64,000 nucleotides of DNA from NCBI RefSeq assembly GCF_041381155.1, contig NC_091143.1, positions 39,323,996 to 39,387,995 on the forward strand, given 5' to 3'. The notes below the pieces were generated by a model, which saw only the letters and a program-made list of their open reading frames with translations, was not told the DNA's origin and ran no database searches. Positions 12,346 to 25,526 of the stretch are shown here, piece after piece. The stretch is from Argopecten irradians. Its lineage: Eukaryota > Mollusca > Bivalvia > Pectinida > Pectinidae. Numbering within the stretch: position 1 is the stretch's first letter; each line of letters starts with the position of its first letter. Made by a program: the position numbers and the translations under genes.

Positions 12346-13761
12346 ACAATTAATCATTTTGAAATATGTTTATTTTGAAGTGAGGTAAGACGCTCAAGGT
12401 ACATGCCAATGGTGTAAAGAATTTCTCTATTACTGTTTTGAAAGAGGAGAAATGACATTCCCCAGCGGTGTAGCATCTTTCAATATTTGTTATTTTAGGC
12501 AATTTTTGAGTAAAGAAATAAAAAGTGCTTCAAATCAACCTAAAATGTAAAAAAAATGGGAAAAGTGCATGAGTTCTCACATCATTGCTTAAAACTTTGA
12601 TTACAATTAACAAAACAAATATGGGCCCGGTTGTTCAAAAGGTGATTAACTTAAACATATGATTAGTGAATTGTCAATTTCTCCTTTGTTGCAAAATCTG
12701 TGATTATATATTATGATCTTTAAACGGAAAGAAGATAAATAGAAGGCTACTTCATGTTTTGTAAACTTATTTTAGCAGGGAATAATTTTATCTTGATTTG
12801 AAAATTGTCGCTAAACTTGGCATCAAGTGATAAAAAGATGAAAAAAATGTGTGTTAAGGTCGTTCTGAATTTTGTTTTTTAAGCTACTTAGTTCTTTGGC
12901 CGGAAGTACGATATAGTGTAATTTACCATGCCTTCAAAATAATTACGATATTTTTACATTCGGTTTATCTCAAAAACATAAATAGACCTGTTTTGGTAAA
13001 GACCCCATCTATAACTCGGTTAAATATGCAATGAACTTGTTCGCAAAGCCGATGACCCTTACCCAAACAACTTCATCCGGAAAAGCGTGGGAGCATTAAA
13101 TTTATGAATGGGACGACCCCCCGTGGATATTTTTGTCATAAAACCACAAGAAAGATATTTCTGGAAGTAAAGTGGGTCATTAAAATACCGGTTAACACTC
13201 TAAGATAACCTTTCAGCATTAAAACAAATGTTGTGCTGTTAATTCTGCTTTGGTGGAAAAACCTGAGGTATTTTGTCCGAAAGGGAATTACAATTTAGTA
13301 AACAGTTGGACAGTTTTATAACATTGCAAAACAGCAAAATATCGCAGATTTTTAACTAACGAGAGAGAAAGGAATACCATTACAAACTCTCTTTTATCCT
13401 ATGGAGTTATTAGGTCTGGAATGTTCCTGATAATTAACATATACTGGTCAGTAGCTAGGAGACACCACAGTCTATAAAATGCTATATTTTTTGCTTCTGC
13501 GTAGCACTCAGCATTAAGGAAGTGGGACGACTGGTTTGCGCGATGTAAGTATAATGTGACCGGGTGGGGTGTGTTGTTCGGTGTCTCTTGTGACGTGTTT
13601 CAGTGAGATAGCACTATAAAAAGGGGCTATAGTTTCCACTATCACAAAGAGACTCAACATGAACATACTGCAGTCTTCCAAAATACACACACAATATATC
13701 GTTAACACGGAAAGCTGTTAATAGGACGTAAATATAATAAATAAATCCAAACAAGTACATA
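12346..13761. other. Intergenic, one probable dispersed repeat
   Basis: The segment from about 12620 ('gggcccggttgttcaaaagg') to about 12870 resembles a widely dispersed animal repeat by its opening motif. The rest shows no gene, no array and no clear inverted ends. Confidence 0.3.
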
Positions 13762-13947
13762 TTCCGTCTTTGCATAATACAGAGTTAACTCCCTTGCTGG
13801 TAGGTATCCATTGTTACGTCAATAATTTGGTGAGTGTAATTCACGTCGTTTTCTCCGAAAAGTATGACGGTACGCTCGAAAACACACGACGTCTCAATCA
13901 ATACTTAACTGCAAGGGCAGATAACTCTGTAACATGCATATGTAGAA
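13762..13947. mobile_element. 185-bp palindromic MITE, copy 2
   Basis: Opposite orientation to the copy at 3396. It starts TTCCGTCTTTGCATAATACA, has inverted ends and is flanked by TA (13760-13761 and 13948-13949). The CRE-like core is partly decayed. Confidence 0.85.
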
Positions 13948-14110
13948 TACAATTGGGTTGATCATTAGGCTACAATAAGATTTTGATTCCATGTAGTTTA
14001 GTTACATCCATAAATATCATAAAGTTTTAGTTTGTGTGAGGAGTTACATGTTTATGTCATTACTTGAACTATTTACCAATTGAAAACGACCAGAGAATTG
14101 TTATATTTTA

Positions 14111-14473
14111 AGATGCTCCACCGCCAACAGAGCATAAACAATACCCATCATTTGGACAATAACTAATCTTTAATCGTGAATTTATTTGTCTAATTTGCAC
14201 AAAAACACAACCATGTATAAAATAAATATTTTGCTTTTGGTATACGCGCAATCATTCCATATAGGACACAGTGCCATGGAGATATTTCGAGACGCAATTA
14301 GTTATTTTTTAATAACTTTATTTGGAAGTAAAATAAGAAGCTCAAACTTTCCAATGATGGTAATGGTGTTAAGTAAGTAACTTCTGTACCTGCATGGAGA
14401 AAAATCCTAATTCGTCTGTTGCTACCTTTTGATAGATAAAGAATACCATTCATAATTAAGCGGAAGAGCATCT
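14111..14473. mobile_element. TTAA-type MITE (AGATGCTCC family), copy 2
   Basis: Starts AGATGCTCCACCGCCAACAG and ends GAGCATCT before a TTAG remnant of the TTAA target. The body aligns with the other copies through the 'gaagtaaaataagaagctca' region. Confidence 0.8.
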
Positions 14474-15252
14474 TTAGCAAACTATCGTGAAACGAATATT
14501 GGATAAACAAATGATGAGTTTATTCATTGTGTGAACGTCTGTTTGGTGTTAGAGCTATTAGCATACCTGATATCAGTACAGAATTAAAACCACGTCGGCC
14601 GCGTCATATAAAATACGTTGACATACCTGTGACCCAATGGCTGGGCTGTCTAGCATTCTACCAACAAATTTCCATGCTTTTAGGTCGAGTGTTGTGCTGG
14701 AACCTTCGTACTGCATATTAATTTGGTCATATGATGGTGATTATTCTCCGTGAATTCCGGTTTCTTTTCACCATAGAAACATGGTATTAAGAAATGAAAT
14801 ATCTGTAAATACATAAAAGCAAAATCAAGAATACATTAGATTAAATCTCTTTTTGTCGGGAAAGCAAAATGATAAAAATATTTCAAGTACATTTTTTTTT
14901 GTAAGTGGTTGACTGTTTATTGTCAAAATTTAGAAATATACATAAATTGTTATCAACATATAAGAATGTTGTTGTCGGATGAATGAACCAAAGAAGTCGC
15001 TTGAGTTCAATAAAACGTGAGTTGCGTTCTTTTTTGTGACAGGACGAATGGTTTTAAAGGAGAAATATTCGATTGTCTTCAATGACACCTAACGAATTCG
15101 TTTAAGGCCTCGTGGTTTCTTATTGGACGACAGGTTTTAAAATAATCATTTGATAAAGGTGTAATGGTTTTGGTTCGGACGACCGATTTATGATTCGCCA
15201 ATGGTTGATATCATGTTATCACCGGATGGGTTCTAAAATTAGTTTTACATTA

Positions 15253-15612
15253 AGAATCAATCCACCGCCGACAGAGCAAAAATGGCATTCATCATTAGAA
15301 CAATAATTGGTGTTTAATCTTGTATATATATGTCTAATTAACACAAAAAATAATATAAGATAATTTATTTTGCCTTTGGTGCATGCGCAATCAGTACTTC
15401 ATTCCATGTAGGATATAGTGCCACAGATTTTTTTCGGGATGCAATTAATTATTTTTTTATATTTTCAACTTGAAGTAAAATTAGAAGCTCAAACTTTTCA
15501 ATGGTGGTAATGGTGTAAAGTAAGTAACTTTTAAAACTGAAGAAAAATATGAAATCGTCTGCTCCTGTTTTTGATAGTGAAAAAAATACCAATTGTCAGC
15601 GGTGGAGCATCT
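15253..15612. mobile_element. TTAA-type MITE (AGATGCTCC family), copy 3, altered left end
   Basis: Carries CCACCGCCGACAGAGC inside the left end and TGTCAGCGGTGGAGCATCT at the right end. The outermost left bases are replaced by flank-like sequence 'taagaatcaat', which recurs just right of the element (see findings). Confidence 0.75.
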
Positions 15613-17633
15613 TTAATTAGTTTTACATTAAGAATCAATCGACCCTTGTGATGGAGGTTCATATAAGTTATTCTTAACCTAAAATTCACTAACCGCAATC
15701 GGAGGATTGTAGTTCTAACGAAGAACGTTTTATTGAGTTTCAGTGCAGGTTTGATTTATTTAATTAGTCACCGAATGTTGTGACCGCACAAGTTGTTCTC
15801 AAGAATATATTGTATCTTACATGTGTAAAATAATACTGCGTCTAATGGGGTCATTGCAAACAGTTGATAGAGAATGAAATTATCGATATCGTAAGCGGTT
15901 GGCGAAGTGTTACGCAGGCATGAACAACATAACATCCGGTTGAGTACAAATGTTCTCATGAGACTGGACCACCCATTCACAAAAACAGTCAGTGTTATAA
16001 AAGTCCACTGTACGTACTTAAAGCTTGTAAAGGTCAAAATACTAGAGTGCGCCAATCAGATCACGGAAGGTTTTTTACAACCGGAAACTAACGGCACGGT
16101 CACGTTACTGTGGGCGGGTCCTAGTATGCAAATGAATTCTGATGGATATTAGGTAAATATTAAGAAAAAATACTTTATATTTAAAACAAAACAAAACAAA
16201 AGAGAAGCATTAAAATTTATTTAAACACACACGTTTTAAATTATACGGGTATTAAATTAAAAAAAAAGGAATTCATTATTCTCAGGATTTTGCTTTGGAG
16301 ACAAAACTACTAATTACTAAAAGCGATTTACCAAATTTTAGTCAACCTTTGTATTAGTTGACGGTGTCCGTATTTTGGAATATGTTTCAAACATACCCAT
16401 CGCGGTTCGTCACCATCACAATGGTGTCAGAGAGTCGTTCTGACAACAAACACACGGAAATTCTGTGGTTTATAAAAGATTTATCCTTCAATTCTGGGTA
16501 TTTTGATACAATTACAAACTGCCCATTTTCATACAATAAATTATCAAATTATCAAAAATAAACATTTGAAACCACATCTCTTTAAAAAGAAATATTTTCA
16601 CATTTTTACACTCGTGGAAACCTCTCAAATGATCAGAGATAACATCTGAAACCACATCTCTTCAAAAAAATGCATTTTCACATTTTCTACAATTTCTTAA
16701 CTCGTGGAAACCCCCTCAGAAATTTGGAAACCCACCAAGAATACTTCCCGGTATCCAGAACCGCTGATCATTATTAAAAATACGTTTCAAACCCACACAG
16801 TGTATGATGCAATGTAACGTGATAAGTTAGTAACAGTAGTTCTCGCCATAAAAGAGGATTTTTCTGAATGAAAATACGTCAAGGACACGGTAAAGTGCAA
16901 AACTGATAAGCCTTTATTGGCAAGCTGTGTTCAGAATACCTTCAGAGCATAGCAGTTCGCTTAGCGATATTCTAGACATCATAACGTTTATCGTTACATC
17001 GAAAAGAAACAAATTATATAATGTTAAACATTTCATGGCAATCGGTCAACATTTCATCGTTTTAAACCTGGTTTTTAAGACTTGTCCGCTAACTGGGCTC
17101 AAGGTGGATTTCTGTCTCCTCTTTATTCACAAGAATGAATACGAATTGCAGCATACAAAAGCAGATCTTTGGAATAATATTTCTTTAGTGATTCTTTTAT
17201 CTTAGTTCAAAACTCAAGTATTTATCAATATAGTATACATGTAAGTTATCATTCTGTTTTTATGATAACTCCACTGTCTTCGCTTATATATTTTCCAGAT
17301 ATTTGGGATTTGAGGTGCTTAATTAAGACTTTAGTGGGGGGATATTACATTAGATATTACATTAGGATAGATTGAAATATTATGTGTCCTGTTGGTAAGG
17401 TTATGCAAATAGTTAAACTCGTTGTGAAGTCACGAAGTATCTACCTAATTACGTGTATATCGTTGTTTCACTAGCCTCAGTCCTATGGGCCCCACCTGTA
17501 TCAACTGACCACTCTGAATGTCTAATCGCTTATGTCGAAGGCCGTATCTTTACTTTATCAAATTAAACCCGAGTCCGGCTGCTAAATAGTGCCGAAACCA
17601 TGTAGACAGTAGACACTTCAAGGTGTGATATTC
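15613..17633. other. Intergenic, no gene recognised
   Basis: Only short frames without recognisable products occur. A two-copy duplication of about 85-105 bp lies at 16569-16735 (both copies contain 'gaaaccacatctct' and 'actcgtggaaacc'). Otherwise nothing is named. Confidence 0.35.
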
Positions 17634-17862
17634 TAAGGCAAAAAAAAATGTCTGTTTAGGGTTACCCGACCGACCGGGTCGGACCCTAATTTTTTACCCA
17701 CGACCCTATTTTTTCCAATTTTCTACGAAAAAATAATTAAAAAGTCGGCATTTCGATGTCAGACTCTAGTTCCGGTCATCATTTCAGAGTGAAAGACACT
17801 AAAAAAAAAAAGTTCCTCCCGACCGACCGACCCTATTTTAAACAGACATATTTTTTGGCCTA
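17634..17862. mobile_element. MITE with 'gaccgacc' core, copy 1
   Basis: Inverted ends: left TAAGGCAAAAAAAAATGTCT, right AGACATATTTTTTGGCCTA. Inner arms are rich in GACCGACC / GGTCGG. A related, more diverged element lies at 44375-44727 with the same end and core motifs. Confidence 0.65.
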
Positions 17863-17894
17863 ATATAAGTTTATCCCTTCATGAGATATCAGAA

Positions 17895-18077
17895 CAGTGG
17901 GCCTCTATAATCCGAACACTTTTGTCCCCAGACCAAACTGTCCGGGTTGTGAATTTTCCTGTAGGATTCTGTTTACTTTATCAATAAATAAGTCCTTTCC
18001 CTGACATTTCCGTTCGGATTGTGAATTTTCCGAACTAGCGAGATCGATGTCCGGATTATCGTAAGTCAGCTGCATGT
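17895..18077. mobile_element. Short pogo-like MITE, deletion derivative
   Basis: The left end CAGTGGGCCTCTATAATCCG and the inner right tract ctgacatttccgttcggatt match the two ends of the 1.18-kb element at 39216-40393, with nearly all the middle missing. The right terminus is diverged, so the end is approximate. Confidence 0.65.
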
Positions 18078-18374
18078 ATACATTATATCATCCTTGAAAT
18101 ATGCTTGGCTACGCAATATTTGAAATTGTTTGATTGAAGGGGGCAATCCTCAATAATAAATTGGATTAAGCAGTTTATTTTTTTTATTTATCCAATATAA
18201 ACAAATATCGTCGCTTTATTGTTTGTCCTTGCTGGTTATAAAGAATCTGTAACAGCTATCATTGCATTTTGCCCACGAACCAATCCACTAAACCCATGTA
18301 CATTTTGTAGTATGACAGAGAACCCTTAAGATATTTATAAAAAAAAATAAAAGGTCCCGGGGCCTGTGCTAGGG

Positions 18375-18482
18375 ATGAATTATTGTTGCCCTCTCGAGGT
18401 GTACGCCAAGGTTCAATTTTAGGTCCAAAACTGTATCGCATTCATATTCAAACAGTACCTATTGACTTGTCGGATTCGACCT
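18375..18482 (+). pseudogene. LINE reverse-transcriptase fragment
   Basis: The plus strand reads PSRGVRQGSILGPKLYRIHI and then about 12 more sense codons. The GVxQGSxLGPxL(F/Y)xIxI pattern is the RT block around motif B of non-LTR retrotransposons (Jockey/CR1-type wording). Only about 35 codons are recognisable, with no catalytic YADD in frame after it, so it is a short dead fragment. Confidence 0.6.
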
Positions 18483-19460
18483 TATGATACCGTGGTATAT
18501 CACAATAGCCATTTTTATGTATAGGCCTATCCTATAAAAGTTCTTATTTACGAAAAAATAGATTATAAATTCAATTGACTTTTCATTTTGAATATTTTGA
18601 CCGCACATGTGTATCACGTCAGCGGGCCATTTGCACATTTTTTTTTACCACAAACAAGTCTCTTATGTTTTAAGACCGCTTGCCCTCTGATATATTCTTA
18701 TGCACAAAATAAAAACTTCCTTAGACCAAATGTTATTTAAACATAAATGGCTATCAGTAAAATTTGTTTAAATCAAAGAAATAAATTTTGAAAACCATTA
18801 CGTCTATGATCGATAGTACACTAACGCTTTCGGGATCTAAATTTATTCCGTACATTGACAAGCGATAAAATACAGTCCTTAATTTGGAAGATACTGTATT
18901 AATAAAATTTCAAAAAGTAAGTAATGAAAAATTAAATGCAAATCTTTAAAGTGCAATTTTATATTTGGTATTGATACATAAAAACAGACAATTTCATTTT
19001 TGATAGTAACTCTTTTTGTTTATTTGGGAATAATTTTACGAAGAGACAACTTGTTCGATACCATCAATAAGTACAAGAAATTCATGGTTGTTTTGACAAA
19101 ATTCTGACGATTTATTTTCATTTCGTAAGATTGAGATATAAAACTATTCATAAATCTTATAATATCACCCATAGCAGCGTTAACGAGTATCATTCATTCC
19201 GGGGAGCCAAAGAATTGATAACAAAACTGTAATAAATGTTTTAAAATAAAATGCAAAATTTGATATTCTGACAGCAGTGAAATGAAGACATTCAAATATG
19301 CGAAACTTCCATGACTCATGAAAGGTTTCAGTATCTCACTGGGTATATCGAAGGTTTCGTACAGAAATAGAAACTAATCGGACATTTTTGTCGCAGTGAA
19401 ACAAACCAAAGGGAAGTGTCAAACAGATGTCAGACATATGTCAGACATGCTTGTTATATC
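18483..19460. other. Intergenic, nothing recognised
   Basis: AT-rich sequence without inverted ends, arrays or recognisable coding frames. Confidence 0.3.
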
Positions 19461-19890
19461 CCAAGGTGATCTCCTCGGCCCACATACTCAACTGGCACAA
19501 ACTGCCTGCTTCACCAACAGTCACAAAGGGCCTGCTTCACCCAACAGTCACAAAGGGCCTGCTTCACCCGACAGATATAAAGGGCCTTCATCCAACAGTC
19601 ACAAAGGCCTAATTTACCCGACAGTCACAAACGGCCCACATACTCAACTGGCACAAACTGCCTGCTTCACCAACAGTCACAAAGGGCCTGCTTCACCCAA
19701 CAGTCACAAAGGGCCTGCTTCACCCGACAGATATAAAGGGCCTTCATCCAACAGTCACAAAGGCCTAATTTACCCGACAGTCACAAACTGCCTGTTTCAC
19801 CGACAGTCACAGAAGGTCTGCTTCACCCAACAGTCACTAAGGGCCTGCTTCACCCAACAGACATAAAGGGCCTACTTCACTTAATAGTCA
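19460..19890 (+). repeat. 27-bp minisatellite with 156-bp higher-order unit
   Basis: The unit is close to cacaaagggcctgcttcacc followed by caacagt. A block starting cggcccacatactcaactgg occurs at 19476 and again at 19632, giving a 156-bp higher-order period. It shares 'aacagtcacaaagggcctgc' with the adjoining 53-bp array, so the two arrays are related. Confidence 0.9.
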
Positions 19891-22800
19891 TAAAGGGCCT
19901 GCTAAGTCTACACGTACATACTCGCATCAAATATGTTAGACATACTAGTTGTATTATTCAACAGTCACAAAGGCCTGCTAAGTCTACACGTACATACTTG
20001 TTACTTCACTCAACAGTCACAAAGGGCCTGCTAAGTCTACACGTACATACTAGTTACATCACTCAACAGTCACAAAGGGCCTGCTAAGTCTACACATACA
20101 TACTAGTTATATCACTCAACAGTCACAAAGGGCCTGCTAAGTCTACACGTACATACTAATTATATCACTCAACAGTCACAAAGGGCCTGCTAAGTCTACA
20201 CCTACATACTTGTTACATCACTCAACAGTCACAAAGGGCCTGCTAAGTCTACACGTACATACTAGTTACATCACTCAACAGTCACAAAGGGCCTGCTAAG
20301 TCTACACCTACATACTTGTTATATCACTCAACAGTCACAAAGGGCCTGCTAAGTCTACACCTACATACTAGTTACATCACTCAACAGTCACAAAGGGCCT
20401 GCTAAGTCTACACCTACATACTAGTTATATCACTCAACAGTCACAAAGGGCCTGCTAAGTCTACACCTACATACTAGTTACATCACTCAACAGTCACAAA
20501 GGGCCTGCTAAGTCTACACATACATACTAGTTACATCACTACACAGTCACAAAGGGCCTGCTAAGTCTACACGTACATACTAGTTACATCACTCAACAGT
20601 CACAAAGGGCCTGCTAAGTCTACACTACATACTAGTTATCACTCACATCACAAGTCTACACTACATACTAGTTACATCACTCAACAGTCACAAAGGGCCT
20701 GCTAAGTCTACATGTACATACTAGTTATATCACTCAACAGTCACAAAGGGCCTGCTAAGTCTACACGTACATACTAGTTATATCACTCAACAGTCACAAA
20801 GGGCCTGCTAAGTCTACACGTACATACTAGTTATATCACTCAACAGTCACAAAGGGCCTGCTAAGTCTACATGTACATACTAGTTATATCACTCAACAGT
20901 CACAAAGGGCCTGCTAAGTCTACATGTACATACTAGTTATATCACTCAACAGTCACAAAGGGCCTGCTAAGTCTACATGTACATACTAGTTATATCACTC
21001 AACAGTCACAAAGGGCCTGCTAAGTCTACACGTACATACTAGTTATATCACTCAACAGTCACAAAGGGCCTGCTAAGTCTACACATACATACTAGTTATA
21101 TCACTCAACAGTCACAAAGGGCCTGCTAAGTCTACACGTACATACTAATTATATCACTCAACAGTCACAAAGGGCCTGCTAAGTCTACACATACATACTA
21201 GTTATATATTCAACAGTCACAAAGGGCCTGCTAAGTCTACACCTACATACTAGTTACATCACTCAACAGTCACAAAGGGCCTGCTAAGTCTACACCTACA
21301 TACTAGTTACATCACTCAACAGTCACAAAGGGCCTGCTAAGTCTACACATACATACTAGTTACATCACTCAACAGTCACAAAGGGCCTGCTAAGTCTACA
21401 CGTACATACTAGTTATATCACTCAACAGTCACAAAGGGCCTGCTAAGTCTACACCTACATACTAGTTACATCACTCAACAGTCACAAAGGGCCTGCTAAG
21501 TCTACACCTACATACAAGTTACATCACTCAACAGTCACAAAGGGCCTGCTAAGTCTACACATACATACTAGTTTATATAATACTCAACAGTCACAAAGGG
21601 CCTGCTAAGTCTACATGTACATACTAATTATATCACTCAACAGTCACAAAGGGCCTGCTAAGTCTACACCTACATACTAGTTACATCACTCAACAGTCAC
21701 AAAGGGCCTGCTAAGTCTACACCTACATACTAGTTACATCACTCAACAGTCACAAAGGGCCTGCTAAGTCTACACCTACATACTAGTTACATCACTCAAC
21801 AGTAACAAAGGGCCTGCTAAGTCTACACGTACATACTAGTTACATCACTCAACAGTCACAAAGGGCCTGCTAAGTCTACACATACATACTAGTTATATCA
21901 CTCAACAGTCACAAAGGGCCTGCTAAGTCTACACGTACATACTAGTTATATCACTCAACAGTCACAAAGGGCCTGCTAAGTCTACACGTACATACTAGTT
22001 ACATCACTCAACAGTCACAAAGGGCCTGCTAAGTCTACACCTACATACTAGTTACATCACTCAACAGTCACAAAGGGCCTGCTAAGTCTACACTACATAC
22101 TAGTTACATCACTCAACAGTCACAAAGGGCCTGCTAAGTCTACACGTACATACTAGTTACATCACTCAACAGTCACAAAGGGCCTGCTAAGTCTACACGT
22201 ACATACTAGTTACATCACTCAACAGTCACAAAGGGCCTGCTAAGTCTACACGTACATACTAGTTACATCACTCAACAGTCACAAAGGGCCTGCTAAGTCT
22301 ACACGTACATACTAGTTACATCACTCAACAGTCACAAAGGGCCTGCTAAGTCTACACCTACATACTAGTTACATCACTCAACAGTCACAAAGGGCCTGCT
22401 AAGTCTACATGTACATACTAGTTATATCACTCAACAGTCACAAAGGGCCTGCTAAGTCTACACGTACATACTAGTTACATCACTCAACAGTCACAAAGGG
22501 CCTGCTAAGTCTACACTACATACTAGTTAATCACTCAACAGTCACAAAGGGCCTGCTAAGTCTACACGTACATACTAGTTATATCACTCAACAGTCACAA
22601 AGGGCCTGCTAAGTCTACACGTACATACTAGTTATATCACTCAACAGTCACAAAGGGCCTGCTAAGTCTACACATACATACTAGTTATATCACTCAACAG
22701 TCACAAAGGGCCTGCTAAGTCTACACATACATACTAGTTATATCACTCAACAGTCACAAAGGGCCTGCTAAGTCTACACGTACATACTAGTTACATCACT

Positions 22801-23545
22801 CAACAGTCACAAAGGGCCTGCAAAGTCTACACATACATACTAGTTACATCACTCAACAGTCACAAAGGGCCTGCTAAGTCTACACGTACATACTAGTTAT
22901 ATCACTCAACAGTCACAAAGGGCCTGCTAAGTCTACACATACATACTAGTTATATCACTCAACAGTCACAAAGGGCCTGCTAAGTCTACACATACATACT
23001 AGTTATATCACTCAACAGTCACAAAGGGCCTGCTAAGTCTACATGTACATACTAATTATATCACTCAACAGTCACAAAGGGCCTGCTAAGTCTACATGTA
23101 CATACTAGTTATATCACACATCAAACAGTCACAACAGTCACAAAGGGCCTGCTAAGTCTACACCTACATACTAGCTATATCACTCAATAGTCACAAAGGG
23201 CCTGCTAAGTCTACACGTACATACTAGTTATATCACCTAACAGTCACAAAGGGCCTGCTAAGTCTACATGTACATACTAGTTATATCACTCAACAGTCAC
23301 AAAGGGCCTGCTAAGTCTACATGTACATACTAGTTATATCACTCAACAGTCACAAAGGGCCTGCTGAGTCTACATGTACATACTAGTTATATCACTCAAC
23401 AGTCACAAAGGGCCTGCTAAGTCTACATGTACATACTAGTTATATCACTCAACAGTCATAAAGGGCCTGCTAAGTCTACACATACATACTAGTTATATTA
23501 CCCAACAGTCACAAAGGGCCTGGTAAGTCTACATGTACATACTAA
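19890..23545 (+). repeat. 53-bp satellite array, about 69 copies
   Basis: The unit is caacagtcacaaagggcctg + ctaagtctacacgtacatac + tagttacatcact. Period 53 is fixed by starts at 20041 and 20094. Variation concentrates at two sites: acA/acC/acG/aTG before tacata, and ttAcatc/ttAtatc. Rare units are internally deleted (near 20630 and 23125). No stop-free frame of note and no gene overlap. Confidence 0.97.
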
Positions 23546-23564
23546 TTCTTACATAACTACATGC

Positions 23565-23730
23565 GTAATACTGGCTAGTCTAGGGCAATACACTCATGTC
23601 GCCTGAAGCCGTATTGCATGGCTACCCATGCAATACAGCCTCGTGACGTCACGGCGTCAACAAAATCTATATTTCCTCGGCACAATTTTAAACATCAATT
23701 TCTAACAGACTTCTGTTTTTGTTGTTTTAA
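23565..23730 (+). repeat. Dispersed repeat, partner of 2250-2415
   Basis: Contains caatacactcatgtcgcctg, two 'catgcaatac' type tracts and gcctcgtgacgtcacggcg. Inverted relative to the copy in SLC10 intron 1. Confidence 0.6.
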
Positions 23731-24529
23731 TGGGGCTGATTAGTTCACATGCTTTAAACATATATTGCTGTACACTTTTTGATATAAAAAGGGTGAATAT
23801 TAAGAGTATGGGCGAGGGGACATAACTCTGTGTAAAGTTTGAATAGAGAAATCTATTATCAGATTTCTACGCAAGAGCAATTAATATTATTCAAATTTAA
23901 AAAATTCTCATTAAAATGTTCTTATAGTCCAAGTTTTTTTATTTATTTTACTATCAACTGGTCATTCTATAGATACTGTTAAGACAAATCTTAGTAAATA
24001 TCTCACTGATTCCAGGAAACCATATACTTAATCAGAAACACAAATAAAAAAACCCACAAGATTTGCTTTCTTCATGCATCCATGAATAAAGGGACATAAC
24101 TGTGTCAACGCTTCCAAACACTAACCAATATAATAGTGTGGTCATTTTTGTTTGTTCGGAGGGCTTTGTCAAAGCTCATCTGAAAACAATTAAAAACCAT
24201 CATGTCCAGCTTTAAATCATAAACGAACAACTACATGTAGGTCCAACCAGTCAAACTGCATAATTGAAAAACGCCTGTGTAGTGGAAATTTAGATAAAGG
24301 GACACAACTCTGTCATAAATTTCACATTAAAAACATGTTTAGTAAAAGCTTACTATAATGAATGCCATAAAACCACGAGAAAAATTTGTTACAGCATTTC
24401 AAATTATCAAACTATAAATTAAAAGTCATTGACTGATTCCCCCCCTGACTTCACGTAGAATAAGCCAAACAAAAAATCAAAATACCTTCACAATTAATAA
24501 CAAATATTTCTTTCCATAGAAATACATTA
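23731..24529. other. Intergenic, nothing recognised
   Basis: AT-rich sequence with several 'gggacataactctgt' echoes (about 23817, 24092 and 24298). This suggests worn fragments of one dispersed repeat, but no boundaries can be set. Confidence 0.3.
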
Positions 24530-25032
24530 CAGTGGAACTCGGTTAAATACGAACTCGAAGGGACCACGGTAAAACTTCGAGTTATCCGAGTGTTCGAATT
24601 AAAAGAGTTATCATGTCTTCTGACAATCTCTTTACTTGGTAAAGATAGACCAGTTCCATGTCGTAAAATGATGTGAACAAGAGAGATGTCAAAATTGCCG
24701 ATGGTAGTTGCAAAATTATAACAATAAAACCTAGATATATAATTTAAAATGCTGTTCTACGGCAGATTTATGAAAAAGAAAAACGGCATATTCGGCGAAC
24801 TCGTTGTCCACAAAATCTCATTTCGAGTTAAAAGAACATTTTATGTATGAATGTTGTCAAATTTACTTTGTATTATCTTCGAGTTATTTTCGAGTTCTTC
24901 GAGTTTTCCTAATTCGAATTATCCAAGTTCTTTAAACAAAGATAAAGAGGGAATTCAGCCGGGACTGGCAAAGTACTTCGTATTAAGCCAGGTTGTCGAA
25001 TTATCGTAGATCGTATCAACCAAGTTCCACTG
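24530..25032. mobile_element. Pogo/Tigger-like non-autonomous element, 503 bp
   Basis: Inverted ends begin CAGTGGAACTCGGTTAAATA and end pairing with CAGTGGAACTTGGTTGATAC. TA lies on both sides (24528-24529, 25033-25034). The interior repeats the 'cgagtt(at/c)' motif and has no transposase frame. Confidence 0.85.
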
Positions 25033-25183
25033 TATCTATTTTCTTATTAACAATTTTGATCTTTTTTACATCTTATATCTTTTTTATCAAAAGGATAAAC
25101 TTGGAATAATGCATTAATTTTGCAAATAACAATATCCTATCAAACAGTAATAAAAAGACTGAAAATTACCAGAAATATGACAT

Positions 25184-25189
25184 TTTATT
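25184..25189 (-). promoter_or_regulatory. Candidate TAF1C polyadenylation hexamer
   Basis: AATAAA on the minus strand about 530 nt past the TAF1C stop. It is a plausible 3' end signal, but others nearby cannot be excluded. Confidence 0.35.
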
Positions 25190-25526
25190 TACACATGCAA
25201 TTTATTGACAGCTTGAATTGATATGAAAAATATTAAGAACAAAAATACGAAAATGAAAATTAATAATAGTTATTCCGAGCACCATGCAGTCTGACTTTAA
25301 AATCATCTTGATCTGTAAACAGACTTTGATTTGTTTAGCAGTTAGGGTATGAAAATTGTAATTATTAATATAATTAGAGTAATCAATTGAGTGTCTTTAA
25401 AGTCACAATAAAAAGAAATCCATTCATGCACAATCACATTTCTGAGGTCACTATATAAAAATATCACAAGTATTTGGCCATGGAACCATAACTGATATAA
25501 CTTCAGAGAATCACAGATCACTGATA

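Noticed and set aside
18259-18441. Minus-strand 60-codon frame
   Set aside because: It is the antisense shadow of the LINE reverse-transcriptase fragment on the plus strand.
19396-19866. 156-codon frame rich in SHKGPASP repeats
   Set aside because: A translation of the 27-bp minisatellite. It begins in non-repetitive sequence by chance and has no signal peptide or recognised domain.
11388-23545. Tandem arrays as CRISPR-like loci
   Set aside because: The repeats are contiguous without unique spacers, and the window is clearly animal nuclear DNA.
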